Positions 7,046-14,986 are shown, numbered from the stretch's first letter. The stretch is DNA of 25,057 bases from an uncultured Bacilli bacterium (GCA_910586425.1 CAJUHL010000011.1:1-25057), one strand, 5' to 3'. The notes: generated by a model from the letters alone, not told the origin. Made by a program: numbers and translations.

Positions 7046-7555
7046 ATGTTAGAATGGAAAGAAATAAAAGGATATAACCATAATTTTAATTATAAAGCAA
7101 ATATGGAGGCTGGAGTAGATTTACCGGAATTAAATGAATATGTTTTATTTTGTAAAGAGTGTCCAACTTCATATGTGGATAATGGAGTAAGAGATGTTTA
7201 TTTTGGAGGATATATCTGCCTATATGGAAGGTCTGAAAATCCTGTTGTTGCTGATGTGCGAACAAATGGGATATGGACTTTAGAAGATGGGACAAAGTGG
7301 GCAAGATTTAATTTACCAGAAACATCCAATAATTTAAGATATGCAATTGCCTGTCTGGATCAGGAAGGGAACAATTTTTACAAAGGAATTCCATATCTTA
7401 TAAATGTAGGAAAAGAAAAAGATCGAATTAAAGAGGCTGTGGAAAAGCTGAAAAAAGAAAACTATAAAGAAATTACTCCGTTTAAATATATAGAACCTTG
7501 TACCTTCCAATATGACTGGAAATATGTAAAAGAAAATGCTATAATAGTAAATTAG
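7046..7555 (+). CDS. hypothetical protein
   Basis: 169 residues behind a strong GAAGGAGG. The N-terminal part (LEWKEIKGY and LPELNEYVLFC) faintly recalls small phage proteins of the DUF551 kind, and the middle is rich in aromatic residues and predicted beta strands. The C-terminal part has a charged helix (KEKDRIKEAVEKLKKENYKE). No catalytic motif is visible. Last gene of the histidine phosphatase-XRE-ATP-grasp unit, immediately followed by a terminator. Function unknown. Confidence 0.7.
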   Translation: MLEWKEIKGYNHNFNYKANMEAGVDLPELNEYVLFCKECPTSYVDNGVRDVYFGGYICLYGRSENPVVADVRTNGIWTLEDGTKWARFNLPETSNNLRYAIACLDQEGNNFYKGIPYLINVGKEKDRIKEAVEKLKKENYKEITPFKYIEPCTFQYDWKYVKENAIIVN

Positions 7556-7562
7556 ACATAAG

Positions 7563-7582
7563 AAAGGCCAAAGGCCTTTTTT
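7563..7582 (+). terminator. intrinsic terminator
   Basis: AAAGGCC (7563-7569) pairs with GGCCTTT (7573-7579) across an AAA loop, then a T run. Confidence 0.9.
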
Positions 7583-7598
7583 CAAAAAGAAATAATCA

Positions 7599-7605
7599 CA
7601 TGATA
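7599..7605 (+). promoter_or_regulatory. CATGATA box, putative -10
   Basis: CATGAT followed by A, 31 nt before the TTG start at 7636; no -35 visible because the terminator T run occupies that place. Confidence 0.4.
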
Positions 7606-7635
7606 ATATTGGAAGAAGCACAGAGGAGGCTGGTT

Positions 7636-8043
7636 TTGATAATCATTGTTTGTATGGATGAAAAAAATGGAATGATCTTCAACGGAAGAAGACAAAGTCA
7701 GGATCAAGAAGTCATCAAAAAGATGTTAGAATATGCAAAAGGTAAGCCATTATGGATAAATGATTATAGTGCGCAATTATTTCGTGAAGATCAACAAAAA
7801 CAAATTAAAATTACGGAAAATTTCTTTGATTTAGATGAAGACGATATTTGCTTTATTGAGAACATTAGATTAGATAGGTGCCATGAAAAAGTTAAAAAAG
7901 TTATAGTATTTAGATGGGAACGTGTCTATCCGGCTGATGTCTATTTCAATTTCAAATTAGATAATTTTTGCCTTGCTAGTACCGAAATACTCAAAGGTTC
8001 ATCTCATAAAGAGATTTTAATAGAAACTTATGAACGATTTTAA
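7636..8043 (+). CDS. conserved small protein of a clostridial family often labelled ribonuclease Z
   Basis: From TTG at 7636, with AGGAGG 6 nt upstream, this gives 135 residues beginning with a hydrophobic strand (IIIVCMDEKNGMIFNGRRQSQD). From memory, small clostridial proteins with the same VCMDxxxGMxFNxRRQSQD start and a ...RVYPAD-YF... segment are often annotated ribonuclease Z, but none of the metal-binding HxHxDH motifs of real RNase Z is present, so that name is not supported. The opening strand followed by a Gly-Met-x-Phe-Asn turn looks more like a dihydrofolate-reductase-type beginning. It is followed 13 nt later by the lipoprotein nuclease gene. Confidence 0.65.
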   Translation: MIIIVCMDEKNGMIFNGRRQSQDQEVIKKMLEYAKGKPLWINDYSAQLFREDQQKQIKITENFFDLDEDDICFIENIRLDRCHEKVKKVIVFRWERVYPADVYFNFKLDNFCLASTEILKGSSHKEILIETYERF

Positions 8044-8056
8044 ACTGGAGGAATAG

Positions 8057-9052
8057 ATGAAGAGAAAAAATTTTTTATATAGTTTTTTGATTACTCTTAT
8101 AGTACTTTGTACAGCCTGTGTTAACGGAAATAATTTGGATCAACCAATTATCGAGAATCCTGTATTGAATGAGGAGATTCAAAATAATGAAGACTTGAGT
8201 TTTGGCGATACCGGAAACTCATTAGATGAATTCCCAGAATATTCAGGAAATCCTTATGTTTCAGTAAATAATAATGTTCCATATTTTACAGAAGATGAAA
8301 TGACAGAGCACTCTTTTGAAATGTATAGTGACCTTGATCAGAATGGTAGATGTGGTGTTGCATATGCAAATATTGGATTAGATTTAATGCCGAGTGAAGA
8401 GCGAGGACAAATAGGACAAATCAAACCATCTGGATGGCATACGATAAAATATGATATTGTGGATGGGAAGTATCTTTATAATAGATGCCATTTGATTGGT
8501 TATCAGCTTTCGGGAGAGAATGCGAATGAGAAAAATCTTATTACAGGCACCAGATATCTTAATATACAAGGGATGCTGCCATTTGAGAATATGGTGGCCG
8601 ATTATGTGAAAGAAACTGGGAATCATGTACTTTATCGTGTTACGCCAATGTATGAAGGAGATAATCTTGTATCAAAGGGAGTATTAATGGAAGCAAAGTC
8701 CGTTGAAGACGATGGTGCTGGGATTCTTTATAATGTTTTTGTATATAATGTTCAGCCTGGCATTGAAATTAACTATGCAACCGGAGAAAGCTGGGAGTTA
8801 GAAGACATAAAGGAAAAGGAAGATATAAATGAAACACTATCACTGATAGAAGAAGAAAATAAAGAAGGCAGCCAATTACAAGAAGGTAAAATGGAAGGCT
8901 ATTATGTGTTAAATCTCAACTCAAAAAAATTCCATCGATCAGATTGTGAAAGTGTAGAAACAATGAAAGTATCAAATCGGGAAGACTTCTACGGGACAAG
9001 AGAGGAAGCAGTCTTACAAGGATATATTCCATGTGGAAGTTGCAAACCATAA
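8057..9052 (+). CDS. secreted lipoprotein DNA/RNA non-specific endonuclease (DNA-entry nuclease type)
   Basis: 331 residues. The N-terminus is a lipoprotein signal: basic MKRKN, a hydrophobic core, then LCTAC with Cys21 as the likely lipidated residue (Cys at -3 is not ideal). A low-complexity acidic linker follows. The nuclease core has NRCHLIG (142-148), equal to the DRGH motif with His145 as general base, and NEKNLITGTRYLN, whose Asn160 is the expected metal ligand. Residues 285-331 form a small domain with His293, Cys297, Cys326 and Cys329, like the Ada-type metal-binding tail on many Firmicute surface nucleases. It would degrade or process nucleic acid at the cell surface. Cotranscribed with the preceding gene. 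Confidence 0.88.
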   Translation: MKRKNFLYSFLITLIVLCTACVNGNNLDQPIIENPVLNEEIQNNEDLSFGDTGNSLDEFPEYSGNPYVSVNNNVPYFTEDEMTEHSFEMYSDLDQNGRCGVAYANIGLDLMPSEERGQIGQIKPSGWHTIKYDIVDGKYLYNRCHLIGYQLSGENANEKNLITGTRYLNIQGMLPFENMVADYVKETGNHVLYRVTPMYEGDNLVSKGVLMEAKSVEDDGAGILYNVFVYNVQPGIEINYATGESWELEDIKEKEDINETLSLIEEENKEGSQLQEGKMEGYYVLNLNSKKFHRSDCESVETMKVSNREDFYGTREEAVLQGYIPCGSCKP

Positions 9053-9061
9053 GAAACAGTA

Positions 9062-9088
9062 AAAAGCCAGTTTTTAGCTGGTTTTTTA
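9062..9088 (+). terminator. intrinsic terminator
   Basis: AAAAGCCAG (9062-9070) pairs with CTGGTTTTT (9078-9086) with one G-U pair, then T. Confidence 0.8.
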
Positions 9089-9105
9089 TTTTTGTTAAAA
9101 AATTG

Positions 9106-9112
9106 CATTATA
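9106..9112 (+). promoter_or_regulatory. CATTATA box, putative -10 of the hibernation-factor unit
   Basis: CATTAT followed by A, 31 nt before the ATG at 9143, preceded by TTG; no usable -35. Confidence 0.55.
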
Positions 9113-9142
9113 TTCATATAAAACATACAGAAGGAGAATCAT

Positions 9143-9664
9143 ATGGATATTAAGATTAATGGAAAAAATATAAAGATCACAGATGGAATGCATACAAAAA
9201 TCATGGAATCATTAACGAAATTTAACAAGTATGAGATATTAAAGGCTGGTACTCCATGTAATGTTATGATCAGAACCGTAAAGAGCGACCAGATAGTCGA
9301 GATTACTATATATTTGGAAAACAAAAAGGTTATCCGGGTAGAAAAACGTTCTAAAGATCTGTATACGGCGATTGACATGGCTGAGGATGCATTGGAAAGA
9401 CAGATTAGAAAATATAAAGAAACAATAATTGATAAAAAGAGAATTCCTTCTGTTTATGAGAAAAATGCAGACGAAATGGGAGAAGAGTCCACATCAATAA
9501 AAGAAAAGATCATATTTTTGGAGGAATGCTCTACCGAGGAAGCTCTTCAGAGGATGAAGAAATTTGGTTCCAATTTTCATTTATTTCTAAACTCCGATAC
9601 AGGATGTATAGGTGTTGTCTACAGAGAAAAAGAGAATCGTTGTGGGTTAATTACAGGCGTGTAG
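9143..9664 (+). CDS. hpf: ribosome hibernation-promoting factor, long form
   Basis: 173 residues with the two-domain layout of long HPF. Residues 1-95 are the S30AE/sigma-54-modulation domain (MDIKINGKNIKITDGM... through AEDALERQIRKYKE), which sits in the decoding channel of the 30S subunit. Residues 118-173 are the dimerisation domain, shown by STEEALQRMKKFGSNFHLFLNSDTG...VVYREKENRCGLI, matching the family's EEAxxQMxxxGHxFxxFxNxxTG...VVYRRxxGxYGLI. A Cys/Glu-rich linker joins them. Long HPF pairs 70S ribosomes into inactive 100S dimers in stationary phase. Firmicute chromosomes normally already encode one, so a copy here could dampen or protect host ribosomes on the element's behalf. AGGAG precedes the ATG; an unknown gene follows after 12 nt. 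Confidence 0.88.
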   Translation: MDIKINGKNIKITDGMHTKIMESLTKFNKYEILKAGTPCNVMIRTVKSDQIVEITIYLENKKVIRVEKRSKDLYTAIDMAEDALERQIRKYKETIIDKKRIPSVYEKNADEMGEESTSIKEKIIFLEECSTEEALQRMKKFGSNFHLFLNSDTGCIGVVYREKENRCGLITGV

Positions 9665-9676
9665 GAAGGAGTAGCA

Positions 9677-10150
9677 ATGCTTGAGAAACCATTGATAGGG
9701 TGGACACATGTTTGGGTAGGAGATATGCTTCTTGGATCTGCCAGCTATATTAAAGATGTCCCTGTAGACTGTTTGGATGCTTTTTTAAATTACTTTTCAA
9801 TAGGCAATAAGCTGGGAGTAAGCTTTAATCTCACGTTTGATGCAGAAGAATATTCTTTTGGGCTTATACAATTTGATAACTGCCTATATGCCATTGACAC
9901 AAAAAAAGCACAGATAAAATTAGAACAAATAGATCCCTTGGTACTTGGTTTGGATAAGTACTGCCATCCAAATGAAATACTCCAGGCATTAGCAAAGGAA
10001 CTTGTGTCAGATATCAGAAAAAATCTTTCTGACTGGATATGGTGGGAACTGTGTGGTGACGAAACGGACGAGAATATCTTAAGACGAAAAAACCTTTTGG
10101 AGGAAAAATGCAAAAAGCTTGAGTTGTTGCTTGGGAACAAAAAGTGCTGA
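9677..10150 (+). CDS. hypothetical protein downstream of HPF
   Basis: 157 residues, start ATG 9677 with AAGGAG upstream. The N-terminal half looks beta-rich and compact (IGWTHVWVGDMLLGSASYI, then FGLIQFDNCLYAID); the C-terminal half is a charged helical region (EKCKKLELLLGNKKC). I recognise no family. Being 12 nt after hpf, it is almost certainly cotranscribed and possibly linked to ribosome control. Its stop codon lies in the loop of the terminator hairpin, so translation reaches into the terminator. Confidence 0.7.
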   Translation: MLEKPLIGWTHVWVGDMLLGSASYIKDVPVDCLDAFLNYFSIGNKLGVSFNLTFDAEEYSFGLIQFDNCLYAIDTKKAQIKLEQIDPLVLGLDKYCHPNEILQALAKELVSDIRKNLSDWIWWELCGDETDENILRRKNLLEEKCKKLELLLGNKKC

Positions 10151-10164
10151 AAGGCACTTTTTTT
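10139..10164 (+). terminator. intrinsic terminator overlapping the gene end
   Basis: AAAAAGTGC (10139-10147) pairs with GCACTTTTT (10154-10162); the loop contains the TGA stop of the upstream gene. Confidence 0.88.
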
Positions 10165-10212
10165 TATTTGGGTTGATCTTTATTTTTTAATATGGAAAAA
10201 GATATGTTCTTT

Positions 10213-10219
10213 CATATTA
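10213..10219 (+). promoter_or_regulatory. CATATTA box, putative -10
   Basis: CATATT followed by A, 34 nt before the ATG at 10253. No -35 consensus. Confidence 0.4.
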
Positions 10220-10252
10220 TTTTCAGATCAAAAAATAAAGGAGAATCTTATT

Positions 10253-11347
10253 ATGAAGAAAAAGAAGTTTCTATTTTTAATTGTTTTATTGGTGTTTGCG
10301 ATCCCGTTTTCTGCCCTATGTGATACAAAAATTAGTAATATTAATCTGAAGATTGATATAGAAGAGGATGATTTCAGCGATTTACCTGAACTTGATATCA
10401 CATCAAAAAGCAAGAATTATTCTGTGGATGACTATGAAATTACGATTGGGCTTGATGGAAAGGAAATGGATCCTGATTTATCAGATGAGGAGATGGATGA
10501 CCAGGATGAAACAGGCGGACCAGGAGCTTCTTCTGCGAAAACAACAAAAAAAGTTTCAACTACAAATAAGAAAAAAGCCGAGCCTGTTACCTGTGAAATT
10601 ACATTATCTGCATCTGATGATTACTATTTTAATACGATGTCAAAGAAAAATATCAAAGTGTCTGGGCTAGAAGCAAATTGTACAAAGGCATCCCGAAAGG
10701 ATTCAGGAAAAACTTTAGTGTTAACGGTGCAGCTCCCTGGGATAAAAACGAAAGTCCGAATGGTAGAGACAGCCTATTGGAATGAAGAGGGATTTGCGGT
10801 TTGGGAAAAAGCTGACAATGCAGAAGTCTATGAGGTAAGGCTTTACCGTGATGGGAAGTCAACAGGGAAAACATATGAAACAACATCCACTAAGTTTAAC
10901 TTTTATCCTTTAATGACGAAACCTGGCTCTTATTATTACACAGTTCGGGCAAAGGATTATGATGGAGAAAGCAGTAAACGAACGGAATCTGATACAATCA
11001 CAATTAATGAGGCGCAGGCAGCTCGGTTTAAAGAAAAATATGCTATAGAGTATGAAATTGTAGATGTAGAAAGTGGGCCAAGTGCAAACCGTAATATTTT
11101 AAATGGAGGCTGGCAACAGGAAAATGGACGTTATTGGTATCGGATGGATGATGGAATGATGCCTCAAGGGAACTGGATGCAAATTGGAGAAGATTGGTAT
11201 TGGTTTGATGAAGATGGGTATATGATTCAGGATGAATGGAAAAGCTGGAAAGGGAAAGAATACTATTTTGGAAATGATGGGAAGATGTTGATAAATTCTA
11301 AGACTCCAGACGGTTTCCAGGTAGGTTCTGATGGTGCAAAAAAATAA
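10253..11347 (+). CDS. secreted protein with choline-binding-type (CW) repeats
   Basis: 364 residues. Residues 1-22 are a signal peptide (MKKKK, hydrophobic core, FSALCD cut region). Then comes an acidic spacer with a Lys/Thr-rich stretch, a beta-sandwich-like region (about 105-250; AYWNEEGFAVWEKADNAEVYEVRLYRDGK is typical of fibronectin-III-like modules), and C-terminal tandem repeats of the W-x-x-x-x-G-x-W-Y-x-x-x-x-G type from about residue 285. The repeats NGRYWYRMDDGMM, GEDWYWFDEDGYM and GKEYYFGNDGKM match choline- or glucan-binding repeats of Firmicutes. It is expected on the cell surface, bound to wall polymers. Monocistronic. Function in the element is unknown; adhesion or surface remodelling is an inference. 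Confidence 0.8.
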   Translation: MKKKKFLFLIVLLVFAIPFSALCDTKISNINLKIDIEEDDFSDLPELDITSKSKNYSVDDYEITIGLDGKEMDPDLSDEEMDDQDETGGPGASSAKTTKKVSTTNKKKAEPVTCEITLSASDDYYFNTMSKKNIKVSGLEANCTKASRKDSGKTLVLTVQLPGIKTKVRMVETAYWNEEGFAVWEKADNAEVYEVRLYRDGKSTGKTYETTSTKFNFYPLMTKPGSYYYTVRAKDYDGESSKRTESDTITINEAQAARFKEKYAIEYEIVDVESGPSANRNILNGGWQQENGRYWYRMDDGMMPQGNWMQIGEDWYWFDEDGYMIQDEWKSWKGKEYYFGNDGKMLINSKTPDGFQVGSDGAKK

Positions 11348-11352
11348 ATTAG

Positions 11353-11385
11353 GAGGGTATGTTTGCTGACATGCCCTCTTACTAT
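11353..11385 (+). terminator. hairpin after the CW-repeat gene
   Basis: GAGGGTATGT-like 10-bp stem (11353-11362 with 11369-11378, one G-U pair) with loop TTGCTG-like; the T run after it is broken (TTACTATTTT), so termination may be moderate. Confidence 0.6.
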
Positions 11386-11418
11386 TTTAATCTTATGTTA
11401 TGGATGATTTTTTTTTAA

Positions 11419-11425
11419 CATTTTA
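11419..11425 (+). promoter_or_regulatory. CATTTTA box, putative -10 of rtcB
   Basis: CATTTT followed by A, 32 nt before the ATG at 11457, no -35. Confidence 0.5.
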
Positions 11426-11456
11426 CAATTGAAAAAGAAGAAAAGGAGTTTGAAAT

Positions 11457-13709
11457 ATGTTTGAATTAAGAGGCAAATATAATTCCTGCAAGGTATTTAC
11501 AGACAACGCAGATGAGGCATGTGTTTCACAGCTTTTGAATTTATTGAATCAAGAAAGTTTAAAAGGATTAAAGATCAGGATCATGCCGGATTGTTTACCA
11601 GATTTTACAGAGGTTCTTACAACAAAAGGCTTTATAAAATTATCAGATCTTAAGTATGAAGATTTAGTGGCTAATTATGACCCTGATACAAAACAGATTA
11701 TATTTAGTAATCCTAAATATATCATAACTCGTCCACTAAGAGATGATGAAACAGTTTTCGAGTTTTATTGTAAACAGTCTAATTTTTCAATATGTGCAAC
11801 TGAAAAACATAGGATGCTTTTAAAAAAAGGAGTCGTAAAAGCAGAGTCTATAGAAGCAATAACTACGCTTTCTGATTATGTATTTTTTGCGGATGGGATT
11901 AAAAATCCATTAAAAAAATACAGTGATTTAGAGATTCAATTAATATGTTGGATTGTAGGTGATGCTTCCTTAAAGAGAAATAATGGGAACGGGAACTATA
12001 GAATCGCCTTCTCCTTAGGAAAAGAACGGAAAATTAAAAGAATCTGCACATTACTTGACGACTATAAGTTACAATATAAAAGGAGTCCAGATAGAAAAGG
12101 GAATACATCAATTATAATAAATACCGAATCAAGTGATCGAATATTAAAGAAGATGAATTATGAAAAAGAGTTTCCATACGATTTTTTGTTTCTAGATAAA
12201 AATCAATCAAATATATTTGTAGAAGAGCTAATACAAGTAGATGGAGATTATGAAGCATATATAAACAAAAGAGGCTATCGTTTTTCCTCCATTAATGAAA
12301 GGAGTATAGATATAGCTCAAGCTGTATTTTGTATAAATAATAATATGGCTATACGAAAAGAACGAATAAGAAAAACAAATTTCGACAACGAATGGCACAA
12401 AATACTTTATCTTAATAAGATAAATGAGGCTGCATTTATACATTCAAAATCTGGTTTTAATCATAGAAAAATCGAAAAAAGAAAAATGAATTATAATGGA
12501 AATGTGTATTGTATAGAATGTGAAACGTCTTTTTTTGTTGCACGTCAAAATGGAGTCACATTTATTACCGGAAATTGTCATGCAGGCGCTGGTTGTGTAA
12601 TTGGAACCACAATGGAAATAAAGGATAAGGTAATCCCAAATCTTGTTGGAGTTGATGTTGGATGCGGAATGTATACGGTAAAATTGAAGGAAAAAAGGTT
12701 GGAACTTCCTAAGATTGATAGTATTATACGAAACGAGATCCCGTCTGGAGGAACCATTCGCACCCGTTCTGGGCAACATAGATATGCAAAAAATATCGAA
12801 GTGGGATCCCTTCGATGTTTGGGAAAAACTAACTGCCGGGTGAGTGAAACAGTAGCAATGTGCAGCGTTGGAACTCTTGGAGGAGGCAATCACTTCATCG
12901 AGATTGATAAAGATGAGGACGGTAATCTGTATTTAGTTGTACATACCGGTAGTCGCAGAGTTGGAAAGGATATCGCAGAATATTATCAAAACCGGGCATA
13001 CGAGACTCTTAGTCATACTGGAAATGTTTATAAAGAGCTTGAGAAAGAGGCTCGAAAAAAATTTATAGAGGATATAAAGAAAGCGGGAAAACAGAAAGAA
13101 CTGAATAATCTGCTTTCTGAATGGAAATATGAGAGTTCTGAATTAAGCGAATTATCAAAAGTTCCGTATGAGTTAGCTTATTGTGAAGGAAATCTTTTAG
13201 ATGATTATATTCATGATATGAAGATTGCTCAAGAATATGCCCACTGGAATCGAAAAGCGATTATAGATGTTTTGTTGAGAGAAATGAAATTGCATCCAGA
13301 GGAGGAATTTGAAACAATCCATAATTATATTGATATGGATTCAATGATTTTAAGGAAAGGCGCGATATCTGCCAGAAAAGATGAAAAAGTTTTGATCCCT
13401 ATGAATATGAGGGATGGCTCTCTTATTTGTATAGGGAAAGGAAATCTGGATTGGAATCACTCTGCACCACATGGAGCTGGTAGGATCATGTCACGAAGCC
13501 AGGCAAAAGAGAATATTTCTATGTCTGAATTTATAAAGACAATGAAAGAAGCTGGGATTTATAGTACATCAATCAATAGAGGTACAATTGATGAATCGCC
13601 GTTTGCATATAAGCCAGCACAAGAGATTATGGATAATATTAAAGATACAGTGGAAACGGTAAGAATTATTAAACCAATCTATAATTTTAAAGCATCGGAT
13701 GCATCATGA
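11457..13709 (+). CDS. rtcB: RNA ligase RtcB interrupted by an intein
   Basis: 750 residues before splicing. The exteins (residues 1-45 and 374-750) join to a 422-residue RtcB, the GTP- and manganese-dependent ligase that seals 2',3'-cyclic phosphate or 3'-phosphate ends of RNA to 5'-OH ends. Metal and active-site residues are intact: Asp400 and Cys403 in GVDVGCGM, Asn478-His479 in GGGNHF, His496 in VVHTGSRR, His622, and the guanylylated His672 in SAPHGAGR. The junction falls in IRIMPD^CHAGAG, so after splicing the metal loop reads PDCHAGAGCVIG. RtcB repairs tRNA and rRNA cut by toxins, a plausible role on an element exposed to host anticodon nucleases. AGGAG lies 9 nt before the ATG. Monocistronic, strong terminator. 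Confidence 0.93.
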   Translation: MFELRGKYNSCKVFTDNADEACVSQLLNLLNQESLKGLKIRIMPDCLPDFTEVLTTKGFIKLSDLKYEDLVANYDPDTKQIIFSNPKYIITRPLRDDETVFEFYCKQSNFSICATEKHRMLLKKGVVKAESIEAITTLSDYVFFADGIKNPLKKYSDLEIQLICWIVGDASLKRNNGNGNYRIAFSLGKERKIKRICTLLDDYKLQYKRSPDRKGNTSIIINTESSDRILKKMNYEKEFPYDFLFLDKNQSNIFVEELIQVDGDYEAYINKRGYRFSSINERSIDIAQAVFCINNNMAIRKERIRKTNFDNEWHKILYLNKINEAAFIHSKSGFNHRKIEKRKMNYNGNVYCIECETSFFVARQNGVTFITGNCHAGAGCVIGTTMEIKDKVIPNLVGVDVGCGMYTVKLKEKRLELPKIDSIIRNEIPSGGTIRTRSGQHRYAKNIEVGSLRCLGKTNCRVSETVAMCSVGTLGGGNHFIEIDKDEDGNLYLVVHTGSRRVGKDIAEYYQNRAYETLSHTGNVYKELEKEARKKFIEDIKKAGKQKELNNLLSEWKYESSELSELSKVPYELAYCEGNLLDDYIHDMKIAQEYAHWNRKAIIDVLLREMKLHPEEEFETIHNYIDMDSMILRKGAISARKDEKVLIPMNMRDGSLICIGKGNLDWNHSAPHGAGRIMSRSQAKENISMSEFIKTMKEAGIYSTSINRGTIDESPFAYKPAQEIMDNIKDTVETVRIIKPIYNFKASDAS
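11592..12575 (+). other. intein with LAGLIDADG-type homing endonuclease, inside RtcB
   Basis: 328 residues (46-373 of the precursor). Block A starts with Cys46 (CLPDFTEVLTTKGFIKLSDL). Block B is CATEKHRML with His118. A LAGLIDADG-type endonuclease is suggested by the paired helices LICWIVGDASL (about 162-172) and EELIQVDGDY (256-265), with acidic residues Asp169 and Asp262/Asp264. Block F/G ends FITGN at Asn373, and the first C-extein residue is Cys374. The penultimate residue is Gly, not the usual His. It interrupts the strongly conserved PDxH metal loop, a typical site for an intein because deletion there must be exact. Confidence 0.88.
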
Positions 13710-13718
13710 AGTAGTAGA

Positions 13719-13745
13719 AAAAAGGGCATTTTAAATGTCCTTTTT
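13719..13745 (+). terminator. intrinsic terminator after rtcB
   Basis: 12-bp stem with one G-U pair (13719-13730 with 13734-13745), TTA loop, T run. Confidence 0.85.
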
Positions 13746-13802
13746 ATTTTATAGACAAATCTTTAATACATAAAGCTTATTTTATTAATTCTTTAAATAT
13801 TA

Positions 13803-13809
13803 CATTATA
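13803..13809 (+). promoter_or_regulatory. CATTATA box, putative -10
   Basis: CATTAT followed by A, 31 nt before the ATG at 13840; surroundings are almost pure A/T and there is no -35. Confidence 0.5.
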
Positions 13810-13839
13810 TATACAGAAAAGACTTAAAGGAGAAAGAGA

Positions 13840-14454
13840 ATGATATATATTGAAAATTTATCACAGATATTTTATAGAAAAAATCTGCTTACTGGAGAAG
13901 TTGTTGGCCCAATGAAAAAGGAAGTCTTTTTAGCGCAGATAAAGGAGGAAATGAGAAAGGAACCGTTATCTTATTGGTTCAACATGGAGAAGATAGATTA
14001 CCGTCCAAGTGATAAATGGAACTATACGGGAAGTGCTCCTGTAGAGAAATATATTTTAAGAGATACAGAAAGTTTCTATTGCTATTATATTGTCTATTTG
14101 GACGGATATGGCAGGATTATAGATCCAAGAACATACATGAAAGAGGCATTGAATTGCAGTAATAGCAGGGCCTTATATGGATGCCATATTTATGCTCGTT
14201 ATCATAAAGATAACAATTATAAGTATAGAAATGGACCCGTTCCATATACAAGGAAAAGGAAAGGAGGTCCTTCATGCTCTAAAAAGTGTAGAGGAATTAA
14301 AAGAATTTTTAAGTATTATACAGACCCAGAATATGGGAATTATGTGAGAAATAAAGCGATTCCGTTTAGGAAGGAAGACTGGTGGGACATATATGTTCCT
14401 TATAAACCGCATGATAGTTGGAAAAATCATAAGAAAAGAAAACAGTGGATGTAA
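13840..14454 (+). CDS. phage/plasmid-type hypothetical protein
   Basis: 204 residues, start ATG with AAAGGAG. It is basic and rich in Tyr and Trp. The layout -IDPRTYM-, -RNGPVPYTRKRKGG-, -KEDWWDIYVP- and the end SWKNHKKRKQWM matches a kind of hypothetical protein I associate with prophages and plasmids of many bacteria, which ends with SWKxxxKxKxQWM. Its role is unknown; the basic tail suggests nucleic-acid contact. Followed closely by an unrelated small gene, so a two-gene unit is likely. Confidence 0.7.
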   Translation: MIYIENLSQIFYRKNLLTGEVVGPMKKEVFLAQIKEEMRKEPLSYWFNMEKIDYRPSDKWNYTGSAPVEKYILRDTESFYCYYIVYLDGYGRIIDPRTYMKEALNCSNSRALYGCHIYARYHKDNNYKYRNGPVPYTRKRKGGPSCSKKCRGIKRIFKYYTDPEYGNYVRNKAIPFRKEDWWDIYVPYKPHDSWKNHKKRKQWM

Positions 14455-14487
14455 AAATATTTGTTAAACCAAGAAAGAGAGGTATCT

Positions 14488-14913
14488 ATGTCTGGAACGG
14501 AACTTAAAAGATTAAATGAGGAATTAAAAGGGAGAGCATTGACAAAGGAAGAGTGGGCGAATGTTGATAAGCATGTAGCAACTCAGAAGGAAGGATATGT
14601 AAAAGGTGAAATGGCAAGAGAATATCCATTACTTGCAATGAAATATATGCCTTCCAAAGCGGCATATGAAATTTTTCTTTGCATTTCCTGCAAGCGTTTG
14701 AATGAGAGCGAGAAATTTATTAATAATCTTTATGAAGCCCACGTTGAAAAAAGGGAATGTGGAGACGGCTCTGGATTATGCATGACAATTTCTAGAGAGA
14801 GAATAGAAATTGCTAACTTAAGCGCCATGGAAGACTTTATGCTCTCAAATCAAATGAATGGCAATAGGCATATAGGAGATTTTATAAATAATTTATTAGA
14901 AGTACTTCCCTAA
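14488..14913 (+). CDS. hypothetical protein
   Basis: 141 residues from ATG 14488, which has AGAGAGG 6 nt upstream; a TTG at 14461 in the same frame has no ribosome site. Predicted mostly helical and weakly acidic, with three cysteines around residues 65-100. I recognise no motif. It follows the preceding gene by 33 nt and ends just before a terminator. Confidence 0.65.
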   Translation: MSGTELKRLNEELKGRALTKEEWANVDKHVATQKEGYVKGEMAREYPLLAMKYMPSKAAYEIFLCISCKRLNESEKFINNLYEAHVEKRECGDGSGLCMTISRERIEIANLSAMEDFMLSNQMNGNRHIGDFINNLLEVLP

Positions 14914-14915
14914 TT

Positions 14916-14938
14916 AAAACAGGCATCAGCCTGTTTTT
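14916..14938 (+). terminator. intrinsic terminator
   Basis: AAAACAGGC (14916-14924) pairs with GCCTGTTTT (14929-14937) across an ATCA loop. Confidence 0.88.
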
Positions 14939-14949
14939 AATTTTTTCCA

Positions 14950-14956
14950 CATACTA
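14950..14956 (+). promoter_or_regulatory. CATACTA box, putative -10
   Basis: CATACT followed by A, 31 nt before the ATG at 14987. Confidence 0.5.
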
Positions 14957-14986
14957 GAAATATAACTAAAAGAAAGAGGAAATACA

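Noticed and set aside
7600..7635. Upstream extension of the small conserved protein to 7600
   Set aside because: Would include its own ribosome site in the coding part and begin inside the promoter box; TTG 7636 has AGGAGG.
7636..8043. Naming this protein ribonuclease Z
   Set aside because: None of the histidine metal motifs of RNase Z are present.
12444..12893. Minus-strand frames across the RtcB second extein and intein
   Set aside because: They oppose strongly conserved RtcB motifs and lack start signals.
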